Part shown: piece by piece, positions 34,134 through 47,479 of the stretch
How the letters are laid out: each line of letters opens with the position of its first letter
Numbering within the stretch: position 1 is the stretch's first letter
Origin: Euryodendron excelsum
Lineage: Eukaryota > Streptophyta > Magnoliopsida > Ericales > Pentaphylacaceae
Assembly: GCA_033060915.1 (NCBI GenBank)
Contig: CM065378.1
Span: forward strand, 57,400,001-57,464,000
DNA length: 64,000 bases
Direction of reading: 5' to 3'
The notes under the pieces: generated by a model
What the model was told of the DNA's origin: nothing
The model's input: only the letters and a program-made list of their open reading frames with translations
Databases searched by the model: none
Made by a program: the position numbers and the translations under genes

Positions 34134-34800
34134 CTATAGATCTATGGGGTCAAATTTCTTCTCAAGCCATTCCTCACAATCAAGCAAGGTTGCCAAATAT
34201 CCTAGATCAATAGTGCCGTTGTCCTCAAGTAATTCAGTTGCCGTCCAGTCGAAGACCGTTTCGTCCAGGCGTAAAGGGAAGGACAGATCGTTCCGGTGAT
34301 AGACGTCTGCTTCTGGGTCATCACTGCCTGCTTGGAAGTCAAGACAGCTGAATTTGAATGATTCTGTAGCATGTGAATTTATGGACTGGCTGTGATGAGG
34401 TTGAAGAAGCTCTACTGAATTTTGAATTGTTGGGTTGTTGATGAAGAGACTGTCAGTTGGAGGATTGGTTACTGCTGCTGCCGGGGGGGCCAGGACTTTG
34501 GTGCACCTCATAGCCTTGGTTCGGATTGCAGCTGGTGGTGGGCTTGCTGGCTCGGAACTCTTGGGCTCATTGGCTTTCCTTTTTCCTCTGGATTTACTCT
34601 GTTTGGATGATTCTTGATCTGGAGAGGAGTGAGCTCCGAGTTTCTTTCCCAAAGTAGTGTTCCAGTAGTTCTTGATTTCATTGTCTGTTCGGCCCGGAAG
34701 CCTTCCAGCTATTAGAGACCATCTACATATGCAACACAATAACATAATTAACAAGCTATAACGCGGTTGATTTGAGTGTTAATTAGGCATGAGAGGATGC

Positions 34801-34836
<36 letters not shown>

Positions 34837-35244
34837 CTGTTTCCAAGAAGCTTATGGAGTCTTATGATGAGTTCTTCCTCCTCATGGGATATGTTTCCTC
34901 TCTTGATGTCTGGCCTAAGATAATTTAACCATCTAAGCCTACAACTCTTACCACAGCGCTTCAAGCCTGCATTTAATTATCATTTCTTAGAAAAAGTTTT
35001 CATTGTGAAGAGGCACTTGCAAATCATTATTCTCTCAAGAGTGACGGTAAAAACAGGGAAAAAGCAGAGAGGAGTGGAAACACAAATGAAGAATTGAGTA
35101 TATATATGTACCAGCTCGCTTGGGGAGGTTTCTCCATTTGCCTTCTCCATGAGCTTTAATATAAGCTGCAAGTATTCTATCTTCTATAGCAGTCCACGCT
35201 CCCCTGTTAAGTCCTTCTTTGGAGCAGCATGGACTCCTCCCCAT
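34134..35244 (-). CDS. TT2-like: R2R3-MYB transcription factor, TT2 type (subgroup 5)
   Basis: Three exons join(34134..34722, 34837..34966, 35112..35244) on the minus strand give 283 residues. All splice sites are GT-AG, and introns interrupt R2 (phase 1, after Gly45) and R3 (inside Arg88), the usual R2R3-MYB positions. R2 tryptophans are 17, 37 and 57; R3 has Ile70, Trp89 and Trp108. Residues 76-95 fit [DE]Lx2[RK]x3Lx6Lx3R, the bHLH-binding signature. The C-terminal part has [10 protein letters not shown] (154-163), characteristic of subgroup 5 (Arabidopsis TT2, grape MYBPA2), and ends in an acidic tail with [10 protein letters not shown], similar in style to the TT2 C-terminus. Such proteins work in the nucleus with bHLH and WD40 partners to activate proanthocyanidin genes such as BAN/ANR. 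Start at MGRSPCC matches the family; an in-frame ATG 51 nt upstream would add an Arg/Glu-rich extension. The subgroup is confident; function is by homology. Confidence 0.93.
34803..34834. repeat. (GA)n microsatellite in MYB intron 2
   Basis: About 16 GA units within the 114-bp second intron (34723-34836), directly beside the 5' splice site: the donor GT is at 34836-34835, one base from the repeat. Length changes would not alter the protein but could affect splicing. Confidence 0.9.
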
Positions 35245-35289
35245 CTCTCTCTCCCTCTCTCTCCCTCTCTTCTCTCTCTCTCTCTGTCT
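35245..35289 (-). promoter_or_regulatory. GA-rich 5' leader of MYB gene 1
   Basis: The sense strand upstream of the start codon is almost entirely GAGAGA/GGGAGA. GA-rich leaders are known binding targets of plant GAGA-binding (BPC) proteins. The tract remains open in the main frame as far as an ATG at 35295. Confidence 0.55.
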
Positions 35290-35330
35290 ACACACTCACA
35301 CATACACACGAGTGAAAGTGCATCGATGAC

Positions 35331-35340
35331 CTTTTTATAG
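35331..35340 (-). promoter_or_regulatory. TATA box of MYB gene 1
   Basis: CTATAAAAAG on the minus strand, about 87-96 bp upstream of the chosen ATG; transcription would start near 35300-35310, giving a leader of about 60 nt that consists mostly of the GA tract. Confidence 0.6.
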
Positions 35341-35344
35341 CCAC

Positions 35345-37300
35345 CCGTGAAGAAATGAAATTGAAGAATAAAAGCAAACTATTATTTTATCCTTGGATTT
35401 TAGTTCAGTAGAGCTTTTGCGCAAGCAAATTCAGTCTAACAAGCAACTATATTTTCAAATATGAGTGCCTTGGGGTTCTATGGTTTGACAAAGGGCAACA
35501 CCTTTGATGTTCATTTTTTTAGGTTTTAGATGGCTTTGGTGGGCAGGAATTTAGTATATTGTGCTGATATGCTTAATAACTCTTCTAAGCCGGCCCGATT
35601 ACATTGGACAACTAGCTGATGCAAGAATTATAGATTTTCATTTATATCTGTCATTAAGTAGTCCCACTTGTGATTCAAATATAGGGTTGAAGATTCAACA
35701 TAGGTACATATATATGGACAAATATATATATATACACACACAAGTAGATGAGAGAAGGGCTTAATGTATAAACCCTCCCATCATTCTACGTAGACTCCTC
35801 CGACTTTTGCATCAAATTGTATAAAATATACACCTAATACATACTATTTAATGATCTAATTATTTCCACCATTACATTCTAACAGTTCCTCCTGGTTGTG
35901 CTTTCTTTTCTGAGCTAAGATTGCTTACAAACGATCTTGTTAATGGGTTACCACTGTAGTATTCTTAATTTGTTTTGTTAGTGTTCATAAGAAATTCTCA
36001 CAATTACCATTGTAGTATATTCTTCATAATTTGCCTCTAATGTCTGTCAACAAGAGTAGCATTTGTGCTTATTTTTATAAACTTGAACCCAAAAGAAAAA
36101 AAAAATCTAAACATAAGCGAGAGATCATATGAATAAACAAAATAAGACATCTCAGTAAATGACCGCAGTGGGGTTTGAAAAGACTAGATTAAATGCATGC
36201 AATCTTACCGCGTGTGTAAAATTATTTCTGTATTTTAAACTTAAAATTATTTCTGTATTTTAAACTCATAACGTTCATGTCACAGTGGAGTAACCTAGCC
36301 TTACCTTATGTATAAGGAATTATTTCTATATTTTGCTATCATGTTCATGTCACGATGGAGTAGCCTCACCGACAAAATAATTGGGACTAAGATATATTTC
36401 TTTCTTTTTTTTATTGCAAAAGCCTGACTTATTCAGGCCGTGCAAGTCACATGCAAGGAAATAATAAAACGTGAAAAGAAATCGACATCAACAGACACTA
36501 GTGATCTCTCTTTGATTTAATTCATCCAACTGTCTGGTTTACTTGATTATATTAATCAACTGTTAATTCTTTCGTTGAAAAGCAATCATTTGAATATTTC
36601 TTCCTAATCCTGCTAACTCTTTAAAAAAAGAATTATTAAGGGGCCATCGATCTGTGATTTAGAAAAGGCTAGAGAGGAAGAGATGGTCTCTTTTCTTCTT
36701 GGTTGAGAGGAAATTAAACACCCTTAAAATGGTCATTACAGGCTCTCAATTTAACTAGCACGTATTAAGCGAAAATTATAATATATTAAAATTACAACTT
36801 CAAAGGACTTTGCATTAAGCCCAACTTGTGAGAAATACAAAGAAAAAGATCATCTGTGTATAATATTATGTGTACAATGTCACTAACTATGTAATAATAT
36901 AACTAAAATGGAGTGATATATAGTACATGACTGCACCCTCCAAAGCAACAGCAAAACTCAACCGTAAATATATGTAGATGTCACTTGCTCGGGAGAGTGA
37001 TGATCATGCCATGATCATAATTCCAATTTAATGTCCTTACTTAGGGGGAACACAAGAATCTCGTGACTTTTTTTTTTTTTTTTTTTTTATGTGTGGAGAT
37101 GACAGCCAAACATGTCTTATACAAGGAAACTCTTATAGTCATAGCCTTTATTTATTTGTTCAGTAGTTTTCGATCTCATAGTCATAGGAGAGGAGGTATT
37201 ATAATCATGGACTCGTTTGAACATTCGTTTGTGAGAAGTGTACAAGCAACAACAAAATAATATAATAATAATAATAATAGCCAATGTTTTCCCATATGGA
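35345..37300. other. Upstream region of MYB gene 1, AT-rich
   Basis: No gene. The proximal part should hold promoter elements, but I can support none beyond the TATA box. At 36200-36365 a phrase (aaaattatttctgtattttaaact, then gttcatgtcac(a/g)(a/g)tggagtaacct) is repeated two to three times imperfectly. A poly-T run lies at 37070-37088. Confidence 0.45.
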
Positions 37301-37925
37301 CAGGGATAGAACTAGGATTTTTTTTTCTTAGGGGCCGAAGTGCAATTGTGAAAGAATGTAATGTTAAACTTATAGACAATCTATTACTTTTCAGAAGGAC
37401 TTTTATTGTATGTTTAACAGCTTATATTATTTATTGAGACAACCCCCTTAAGGGATTTTTCTCTAAAAAATTTTGAGGAAATTTTCTTTTATTACAAACG
37501 TTTATATCTAATGTGACTATTATATTTTTTAAGGCTTCTCTTTTATTACAGAAATTTGGACATTTATATTATTTTAAACGAAGATGAAAGCAAAATAGGA
37601 TTTAAAATCTTAATGATGCGGATAAATATTATCTATAAGAAGGGATGATGTGAAACTAATTGGGACTGTAGTCAATTTTTATAAATTAATTACTAAATAA
37701 AGATCAATTTCCTTGTAGTAATCTAATCCACGTAAAGAGTAGAAAGTTTAGGATAAAGACTAAACTTTAGGGGGCTAAATTTTAGGCATACTTTTTCCAC
37801 TCAAATTGTTACAAAGTTTTGAATGTTGAAGGGGCTTGAATTAAAATTTTAAAAAAATTATAGCTTTATAGAAGAAATTCTAAAATCTAGAGGGACCATG
37901 GTCCCTCCTTGTGCCTACATATGGA
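37301..37925. repeat. Dispersed repeat, GGGGCCGAAG type
   Basis: Bounded by agggatagaactagg...taggggccgaagtg on the left and gggaccatggtccctccttgtgcct on the right; the interior is AT-rich. Similar in kind to 32571-33003. Class and exact borders uncertain. Confidence 0.35.
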
Positions 37926-38517
37926 CTATTCTATTGGCTCGAGTCAATAAAACACGCGGTAATATCCAATGGATTATTTTTCACTAAAAATAAAACTAAA
38001 ATGACTCTTGCAATATAGTTTTGTTTCACTTCGAGTAAGTTAAGTCGGTCTCTTTTACTGGAAAGAGATTGAACTTTAATCGCTGTATTTAATAAATGTT
38101 GTAAAATAGTAATCTTACAGAATTTTTACATAAAATTCTTTAACAAAATAATATGGCCGTGATATTTTGATAAATATATTTTATTTTAATCAATATTTTA
38201 TTTTAAAATAATAAGTCTCAACTCAAAATTTCTTTTTATACTTGTATGACATTAATTTTATTTTTAATGTATTCTTGTGAGGGGTGCGTACACTGCACTA
38301 TAAATGGGTTCTTGTGTATTTCACTCATCCCTCACATGTTAGTATTGTAATTATAACAAACCAAGTCATTATTGATCATATCTAGAAGATTAGTGCTCGT
38401 CTCATTCTGAGAGGCATTAGCCGCATTACCTCATGTAATCTTTAGAAAATCTTTTGTTTATTCCGCATTACGCAACCGGGTTTGTATATATATATATAGA
38501 TATCTAAATATAAATAT

Positions 38518-38557
<40 letters not shown>

Positions 38558-39654
38558 CATATGGGCCGTTGGTGGTGCTTTCAGCTTTCAAGGAAGAAAT
38601 GGAAAATTTCGAAAAGTCTTCTTCTGTACTAAGGCCTCATCTAACTTTCAATCTAATTTCAAACTGGCGGTAAGTTGGTTAGGTACCTCTCTAATCTTAA
38701 TTTTCATAGTCACGTTTCACCTCTCAGTTTTCTCACCAAACAGCCAATAAGAGGAAATTACGTTCGTTTAGTTAGCACGTGATTTTCGTCTACCTATGTC
38801 CACATTCACATCATGATTCATTAATTACCTCCTTAAATTATGAACGTTTGATTGTTTACCTAATTTTTTATACTCCAGGCTTAAAAGAAATGACGTTCAA
38901 GAACTTTATATGCTATGTTTGGATGTTTTATTTGTTAAAATAAAAAAAAAATGAAAGAGAAAATATATTATTTATAAATATTTATTTTTTTATGGGTTAT
39001 CAAACAAAAAAAATTATTTTTATGACAAACATTTATTCATTTTATTCTCATTTTCTTAACCCAATAAAAAAATAAATAAACTTATTTTTCTTTAGTCATT
39101 TTATTTTCCTATCTCTTCCCTTCATTTTCATTTTTATTTTTATTTCCTTTCACAAATTTGAGATGGAATGAGGCCTGAATTCGGCTCACTACCCATATGG
39201 GCTTATCCATTTGGTAATTAATGTGTACTTCAAAGTGAAATTGCTGCAAGGGTTTAGCCATGCGACTGTATCGTCCTTCTGTATCTCTCAGTGTCGATTC
39301 CCATAGAAAGGCCGAGTTGACATTGGCTTGAAAGGTTCACCTTAATTTGGGAATGGTTTCATTTCACGACCTGGAAGTACATATATTTTGTGCCTAAATT
39401 GCGCCTAGCCTACTTAGCCATATGTATGGGCTTGGCCATTTTCTATTGTGCGTTCATAATTTCTTTCTCTTCTCTTTTTCTGGGGCACTTGATAGAATTT
39501 TCCTTTTATAAGCTTCCATTAATTGATTTAGTTTTGTGAAAAATGTGTTGAATCGGATACTGTTATGAGACATATATCATAAGCCCCAATTTGTTGTTAT
39601 ACTCATATTGTACGAGTCTATGCACACTCATTAATAAGGATGCGGTCAGATAGT
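37926..39654. other. AT-rich spacer
   Basis: No gene signal. Contains (GA)n at 38520-38552 and a T/A-rich stretch around 38930-39120 with ggttatcaaacaaaaaaaatt, a MITE-like phrase. Confidence 0.45.
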
Positions 39655-39858
39655 TAAAACCTATTTGGTACAGTTTTTTTGTCTAATTTTTTTTAAGTTT
39701 AAGCAAAAAAAATTAGGTTTTTTTTTACTTTTTTGTTTTTCTGTTCTTGCTTTTTTGCTTTTCTTTAGTTAAAGCAAAAATAAAAAAGTAAAAAAGCTAG
39801 AAAAATTTAATTTTTTTGCTTGTAAGCTTAAAAATAGCTTTACCAAACGAGCCCTCAA
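39655..39858. mobile_element. MITE-like foldback element
   Basis: The left end atttggtacag and the right end ctttaccaaacg are imperfect inverted repeats, and the interior is a foldback of aaagcaaaaaaa/tttttttgctt-type sequence. This is the structure of a small non-autonomous DNA transposon. Target duplication not clear. Confidence 0.45.
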
Positions 39859-40321
39859 TGTGAACCTAATTTGAGCCGTTTAAGAACTCATTATGGGAGG
39901 ACCCTATTTGACTCATATATTTAGTGGTTAGTTCCTCTCTCCTCCACTCCTAAGGTTGTTTTATCCATTAAAAATCATCATTTTGTGAAAAAAAGAGAAG
40001 GACCTAGCTCTGTTTGCAGAAATGAGTTCATTCAACGATAAATTATTCATTATAGCACAAACATATACGTTTTTCGCAATACAATTTGATATCTTGAATC
40101 TACATGCATGTTATTACCTTAACAGTAAGAAGTGCATGTTGAGCCATGGAACTATGTTGAATGGAAGTGGAAACGAAAAATGTTAAGAGAAAGAGAAGCG
40201 AGAAACGCGGTAAAAAAATTTAAAAAAATGGAAAAAGGTTGTAAGTGATTAAAAATCGATTGAAAAACTTAATAAAAAATCTTAGTAAAATTTGTTTACA
40301 AAACTTAAAGGAAATTTTGCG

Positions 40322-40470
40322 CTGTGTTTGAATCAAGAATTTAGTAATGAAAAAGAAAAAAAAAATGTGAGGAAAAAAAGGACAAAAATTTTCTTTTATT
40401 TTGTTATCTTTTCTCTCACTTTTTTATTTTTCTTTGTTTTCTCTTGATTAATCCCGGTTCCAAACACAGT
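40322..40470. mobile_element. Possible Tourist-like MITE
   Basis: ctgtgtttgaatcaag on the left and its partial inverse cttgattaatcc...ccaaacacag on the right enclose about 150 bp of A/T-rich foldback sequence. No TTA target duplication was seen, so the assignment is tentative. Confidence 0.35.
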
Positions 40471-42430
40471 ATAGTTTAGTAGAAACTTATATGAATAGTT
40501 CAATCAATCCTTACTTGGAACTTAGGAAAAACATCAATAAATATATACTTCAAGTTTTCATAGAATTTCTCAAAAAATTTTGTAATGTTTCCATTAAATA
40601 TTCTGTAAGCATTATAAAGATTTCTTAAAAGTTTCTGAAACATTTTTTCAAAATCTCAAAACGAATTTTGTGCTAGTATTGAAAGTTCATTTCTACTTGT
40701 CCGTTCCAAATGAGTTTTACAATAACTATGGATGAACCTCACTGGCTCTCATTTTTCATGAGAATGCACGGGCCAAGCAGTCGAAAGGCGGGCTACATAT
40801 ACCCTTGCCATAGTAGAGTCGAGTGATTTAGCTTGCACGTTCAGCTTGATTTGGAGAATGAATTAGGCCCATCCATCCAACTTCCATGGATGAAGTTTGA
40901 ACTTCAAAGCTTTCAAAACGGGAATCTCACCAAATTTTGAAACAATGGGCCAGATCAGGACCACAGACATAATGCATTTGAGACAAACGGGGAATGCAGA
41001 AACAGTACTTCAGGACATTGTTGGATTACGCTAGCCTCATCCTGGCCATTGTACTTTCATCTAACACTTGTGTCGGGCCGGACTATGCTTTAGAATTTCA
41101 TTTCTTCTTCTTATTTTTACTTTTCCATTTTTGTTTAGAGAAATTACAATAACACCCTTGAGGTTTCTAAAATTTACAAGCACACCACCTCAATTTTTTG
41201 AAATGACAGTTGTTCCCTCAGTACCCCTTTTGCCCTTCAAATTTTTTTTTTTTTTTTTTTGGTTATATTCCAAAATGTGACTCAATTATTAACGCACTCC
41301 TTCCATTTTAATTAAATATTTATAGACTAAGTGCAAATTATTTTTTATCAAAACTATAAAGATGGTGAATGTTAGGTTTTTAGATTGGTAGTGTCTGAAC
41401 AAAAATATTTGTTCAAAAATATTTCTGAACAAATATTTGTAAGAATGAATCAAAGTGTAAAATTGAAGACAAAACAACAAACTGGGCAAAAGAAGCAAAA
41501 CCATTTGGGCTGATCATGGTCATTCAGACAGCCTTAAAAGGTATTTGAACAACATTGACAAAGTCTAAAAAATACGGCCACTACTTCATATCTTTATAGA
41601 AAACCTTTTGTAGTTGGAGATATAATTCGTCCAAGGCCATATATATAAACTCTCAAAACATTATATAAACATTTTGAGGACTTCATAATTAATACACATT
41701 AATTAGAAAGATCAATCTAACTATTCAGAGAGTTTTATTGTGCTTTTTACTTATTGGAGATTAGACTTCTAAAACTAATCATTGTCCTTCTTCATTCTAA
41801 CATAATATAATAGGACTTTGATTATGTGCCTGAGTGTCATCATAATTTACTTTTCAAAGCTTAATCATCCTACAAGACCTTCTAATGTCTAAACAATAAA
41901 CTTTTTTAATGCACTACTAAATTCACATATACTTTCATTATGATGAAAAAAAGTCTAGTGGTAGGTAATACTAAGTGTTTAATAGTAATCTTTATTAAAT
42001 TATAAAATGTGGTGTGTGAATATATCAGCAACTTAAATTTATGGTATAGTAAAGAAGCTTTTAAAAAAAATATCAAATGGCAAAATCTAATAGGGTGTTT
42101 CTTTAAAAGCCTCTTTATTACATCACAAATTCAAATTACTAATATATTTAGATAACACATGTCATCATTTAATAAAAATAACTAGAGAACACTCAATAAT
42201 ACCTAATCAAGTAACTATCCAAAGCTTTATGCTTTAAAGTTCTAATTGAAAGTCTCCTCTAGTGGTTGAAATTGCTACAACTTCTGGTGGAAGCTAAAGT
42301 GGCTTCTCAAATGGATGAGAGGCAAAAGATACATTCCCAACCACAATTGCAATAAAAATCAATGCCATTGCTTGAGTAGCGAACTGTCAACCCATGTTAA
42401 CCTTGAATAGAGGTAGAGGAAAAATGAAAC

Positions 42431-42434
<4 letters not shown>
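40471..42434. other. AT-rich spacer
   Basis: No gene. The phrase gaaattacaataacacccttgaggtttc at about 41140 belongs to a widespread plant repeat type. A poly-T run lies at 41241-41260. Confidence 0.4.

Positions 42435-42526
<92 letters not shown>
42435..42526. repeat. (CT)n-(CA)n microsatellite, long
   Basis: About 38 CT units followed by 8 CA units, the longest microsatellite in the window; ends about 200 bp before the solo-LTR nest. Confidence 0.95.
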
Positions 42527-44369
42527 TATGAATACACAAATATTGTTAGCTGCAACAGAATGTTACAAATAATAATTTGAAACTTGTGAATTTGAAGCGT
42601 ATCAATGGATATTATTCTTTAGGTAATATTTGTCTCCATTATGTTACTGTAGAGTTATAAACAAATCACTTTCAGGATACAACAAAATGCACTAAAATCT
42701 GAAGATAGCAATCTTTGAAGACTACTTGTCGCGCTCTGATTTTTAACCAAGTCCTTTCAGCTTGAAAAAAACACGAAACTCTGTCATTAGAAGTCATCCT
42801 CTTAGAAGGACGAGGGCAACTTGGTTTGAACTCGAAATTGATTTAATTAAGGGTTTTTTTAGAAAAATAGGAGTCGCCACCTAACTTAATTAAGGTGAGT
42901 TAAGTCAACTAAAACTGAGTATAATCCGAAGATCACACTAGGGTTTTAAAAAAAGGTTTTGGAAAACTTTCTCAAGACAGGGTTTTTAAAAAAATAGGTT
43001 GTTTTATAACCTTTGAAAAATTTTAAGCCCTTTTTTAAAATAACTCCAATTTTGTCCTTCAAAAACAGAAATCTATTGTCTGGGAGTTGGTTACGTGTAG
43101 GGAAGATATCCTAAGATTATCACTCTACCCTACCCTTTCGGTACCTACATATCTAATCACCCTTTATTCACTCACTAGAATAACCTGCTACTATCATCCA
43201 CTTTAAAGTTTTAAAAACGGGGTTTGGTCATCACTTTTTGAATGAATGATGCATGTTATTAAAAAGACGTTTGAAAATATGGGAGTTTTGAAATGATTTG
43301 AGATAAAAATCTTAAATTGATAGAAACTTTTGAAAAGAGAATTGGAATTGAAATAAAAGTTATGACCGCACCATTTTAGATTGCTTACAGCGAAAATCAG
43401 GTCATTCATAGTTCGAGCAAGGGCCCAATAAAGAATAGGCACATTGGGCCCTTTGAAAAGTTTTAAAGACACATTAAGGTCTTTAGAAAGATTTGAAGAC
43501 ACTTTGTGCTCTTTGAGAAAAGAAAACTTGAGAATTTTGATTTGAAATCGGATGTTGAAGTGTTTTTGGAATAGAACTTGAAGGTTTTTAAAAATGCTCT
43601 TGAAATGAAATTTTGAAGTGTTTTGAAATGTTTTTGGACATACTTCAAGAGAGTTTTGAAAGTTTTGAAAACTTGAGTATAAACTTGAAAGTTAGATTTA
43701 GACTCACAAGAGCTCTTATGAACTTGTCTTGAAATGATTTTTGAAAATAGTTTTCATGTACCTTATGAAAATCATGTTGAATATTTCATCACCTTGGATA
43801 GGTTAGTTAATGAATAGCTAAATTCTTTTAAGGCTATGACTTTTGAAAATATTTTTGAAAAAGGGGCTAAAGATTTCCTTTAGGTTTTTATAGCTTTAGG
43901 GTTATAGAACCGTACTTGATATATCACCTTCCTTGAACAAACTCACCCATATAAGGCATAAGGTAACTTCAAGGATGTAACTTTTGAAAATCATTTTTGA
44001 AAGTAGCTTTTGAAAATGCTTAGGATTTTGGAACCCTAATATGGACAACCTTGAAAGTTATATTTAATGTATCACCTTCCCTTGGAATCCCTAACCATAA
44101 AAGGTTAAGGACACTTTAGGGTTGTGAGTTTTTTAAAACATTTTGAAAATAGTTTTTGTTGAATGTTAAGTGTCTAGCCATTTTAGTTGAGATAAGTTTA
44201 AGAGAACTTCTTAGAGACACTTTTAAAGATAGAGTATAGGGATATTTGAAAAGTGTTTTGGAGTTGATTTTGGAAATCTCAAGAGAGTAGGGTGTTTTGA
44301 AAGTATTTTATGAAAATAGTTTTTGAGTTGAAAGGTTATTTGAAAAGGGGTCCTTGAATTGGAACCTTG

Positions 44370-44655
44370 AAACTTACTAACCTAGGTGGGGTTAACTTAG
44401 GTGAGGTTAGACTAGGGTTGGATTAACCTAGAGTTGACTAACTTGGGTTAGGTTAACCTAGGGTTAAGATGACTTGGGATTAACTAACTTGGGTTAGGTT
44501 AACCTAGGGTTTGGTGGACCTAGGGTTAACTACCTTGGGTTAGTTTAACCTATGGTTAAGGTGACTTATGGTTAATTAACTTAGATTAGGTTAACCTAAG
44601 GTTATGTTGACCTAGGGTAAACTAAGGTTAGACTAACCTAGAGTTGGAAGGTGAT
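44370..44655. repeat. Telomere-like repeats in outer LTR
   Basis: Imperfect repeats of about 30 bp built from cttgggttaggttaacctagggtt. They resemble TTTAGGG telomere repeats only in part and recur inverted in the middle LTR, so they belong to the element and are not an ancient chromosome end. Confidence 0.75.
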
Positions 44656-46092
44656 TTTGAAAGGTGGTTTTATGTATGAAATTTGAAAGTGGGTTTTGAA
44701 AATCATTTTTATGAAAACCACTCAAGTGAGTGTTGGGGTCTTATGGTTGATATATGGAGACCACTCAAGAGAGGGTTACCTTGGAATCGTTTCTTCCACA
44801 AACTCAAGAGAGCAAAACTTGTGAAAATCAACATTGAATAGATAGTTTTGAAGGCTTGAAAATCAAAGAAAGTGATTTTTTGAAAATTGATTTTGGAAAG
44901 GAGGTTTTGAAAAATCACTTTTAACCACTCTAAAGAATAAGGGTTCATGTGGTTGATTTAAAGAAAATCACTCCAAAGAGAACTTCATGGGACCGTTCCA
45001 ACCATAATATTGAAGAGAGCAAAACTTCTAAAAATCAAAGTGAAAATGATGGTTTAGGGAAATCGTTTTTATGCGAATTAAATAGAGTGCCACTTGAGAA
45101 CCCTTTTTGAAGAGAATTGTTTTGAAAGCTATTTTGAGGTGAATAGGGTCAACTCTAATGAACTAGGGTTCATATGGTCAAGACAATGGGGAGACCACTC
45201 AAGAGAAGGTTCCAAGGGACCATTTCACCCACAAAGTTCAAGAGAGTAAAATCCTTGAAAATCAACATAGCATAAGAGGGTTTGAAAACCATTTTAGTGT
45301 AATTTTGAAAAGTAATGAAATGTAGAGTTGTAAAATAAAGTCAAGGAGCTTAAAAAGGGTTTTTTAAGGTGTGAAAATTGAGGGTTTAACCTAGGCCTCA
45401 AGGAACCAACCCTAAAACCATTTTTTAGGGAATCCTTTGAATATGGAGATATAGAAAAGAGATAATGAAAGTTTAGGAAGAATGGTTATAAACATAAAAA
45501 CAAAGCCAAGCATGCAAAACATGAACAAGATAACCATATATACGGGGTCGTGGAATCATACAAGGCTAGAGGCTTCACCAAATAGTAAAGTGTTCTAAGG
45601 TCATACCATCTTAAAGTAGGTTTGTGAGAAGTTCCCTACACGGTGGCTCTCACAAACTTCCTCTAGGCATGAACTAAGAGCTTTCTTGTGTCAAGTATGC
45701 AAGAAAGGGGGATAGAAGATGAGAGTTAAAATAGAGAATAGCCTAAGTAGGCTTGGAGGGAGAAGAGAGGAGTGGGGATTGCAAAAATGTAAAAGGAATA
45801 CTACCTTTTGCCTCTAAACACTTTCAAACCTCCATGGATGCCTTAACTTGAGCTTGAATAGCCTTGAATAGGCTTGAAAGGGCTGAAATATGGTCTTCTA
45901 TGGCATTGAAGGTTATATAAGTGTAGTGTATGGGTTAGAGGGAGGTGAAATCTAACCTAAGTACTTGGAGTGTGAGATGTATATAGGAATTCGAGATTCT
46001 GGAACAATTTTCGCAAAGCTTTCACTGCCAATTTCAATTCTGAAATATGCAAAGGGGAGGCATGTATTTACAAGTAAAGCTGGAGAGGATTG

Positions 46093-46111
46093 GCGCATGT
46101 AGTACATGCGC
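46093..46111. promoter_or_regulatory. GCGCATGTAGTACATGCGC palindrome
   Basis: A 19-bp perfect palindrome around a central T or A-pair, with a second, weaker copy (GCGCATGTCC...ACATGTGC) 40 bp on. It lies upstream, on the minus strand, of a degenerate TATA region near 46065. The counterpart in the middle LTR is at 50729-50748. Confidence 0.45.
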
Positions 46112-46449
46112 CTATGTAAATTTTACCCTAGCGCATGTCCTACATGTGCTAGTACTGTTCCATTGGCAGAATGCCACGTAACACACATTGTACTGGCTAA
46201 ATCTTAAGGGCTAAGCAAAGTTTGATCGATCATATCAAAATCTAGACGCATGTAGCATACGCTCTGCCGCAGGGAATGTTCGTTTAAACTTTAGATAATT
46301 GTGCAATCCGGGAAAGATTCAAAAAAATCGGTTACGTCCACGATGTTCTCCTAGTGTTTCTCAAGAACTTTGAATTTTTGAGAAGCTTGAAAGGTGTTCG
46401 GAAGAGTGAGATATCATATCGAAAAGTGTGCCCAAAAATACATTTTTGC

Positions 46450-46890
46450 GGAGCGTCTGTGATATGCTCCGTAAATGTTCAAAAGTAATCGTTTGTGGGC
46501 CACGTGATCGGGGCCTTCGGGAAGCGATCTCTCCAATCGGACCGTACCAATGGAAAATGCTTTAGAAATATTTTGAGGAACTCCCTAATTTACGCATTTC
46601 TTAAGTCATTTGATGGTGTGTTATAATCAGGGAATTGGAGAAAAAGTCAACATTGGCGGAGTGTCTGTGAAACGCTCTAGGAGTTACTAAAAGTGGCAGT
46701 TTTCGAGCCATACAATGAGGGGCTTCGGGAAGCAATTTATCCGATCGAGCAACATCGATGCAAAGACCTATGAATGAGCTTTCGGGAATTCATTAGTTTA
46801 CGCATATCTCAAATCATTTGACGGTGCATTATAACTTGGGAATCGAGAGAAAAGACAACCCTGGTGAAGCGCTTACGAGACGTTCTAGGG
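46450..46890. repeat. 208-bp tandem repeat, 3 units (outer LTR)
   Basis: Three units each carry a hairpin of the form GGAGCGTCT-N3-AGACGCTCC (degenerate) near 46450, 46658 and 46864, with a gcttcgggaagcgatct...catttgacggtg block between. The same unit occurs three times in the middle LTR. Confidence 0.75.
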
Positions 46891-47311
46891 GACTTTCGTT
46901 AAGTCAAAAGTGTTTACAGTCGTGGGGTTTACCTTGGGTTATATTGGGGTGTATGATAAGACCCGCCGTTCAATACCTAGGGCCGGTGTAGTTTTAAAGC
47001 GCGTTCGGGCCGCAAGGGGTAAAACGGTCATTTTGACCGAGGTTGGTTGAAAAAAGTCAGAATTGGTTAAAATGGCATGTGAAGTGTGTCGGACTGTCCG
47101 AGGATGGTCCCGGAAGATTTTTTCAGTGTTTGGCAGGATTTGTATTGTGTTAGGACGTCTAGAGGCAAAATGGTCATTTGAACAGGAGTTGACTGAGATA
47201 AGACCGGAATTGGACAGGATGGCGTGTTGAGCACGCCTAACTATTTAGGAACACTTTGGAAAGGTGGACTTACCATCTTGAGGGATTTGAACTTTCTCAA
47301 GACGTGCCTAG

Positions 47312-47316
47312 AGATC
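47312..47316. other. Target-site duplication of middle LTR (AGATC)
   Basis: AGATC here and AGGTC at 53698-53702 flank the middle LTR. The uninterrupted target, visible in the middle LTR's own copy of this region (tggaggtccaagg when read in reverse), reads AGGTC, so AGATC carries one later change. Confidence 0.8.
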
Positions 47317-47479
47317 TGTAAGCACACCATTTTTGCCTGCTCGGCAATTTCCGGCTCGACCGAGCTAAGTTTTCCAACGTCACAACACATGAAGGTTTAA
47401 GATGAGCCTTTCAACCTATAATCCAGCCAACTGGTCACTTCACGGGTCCACAAGAACCCACTGAAGCCATAAGTACCAT

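Noticed and set aside
34422..34617. Plus-strand frames of 60-62 codons
   Set aside because: Antisense shadows of exon 3 of the TT2-like MYB gene.
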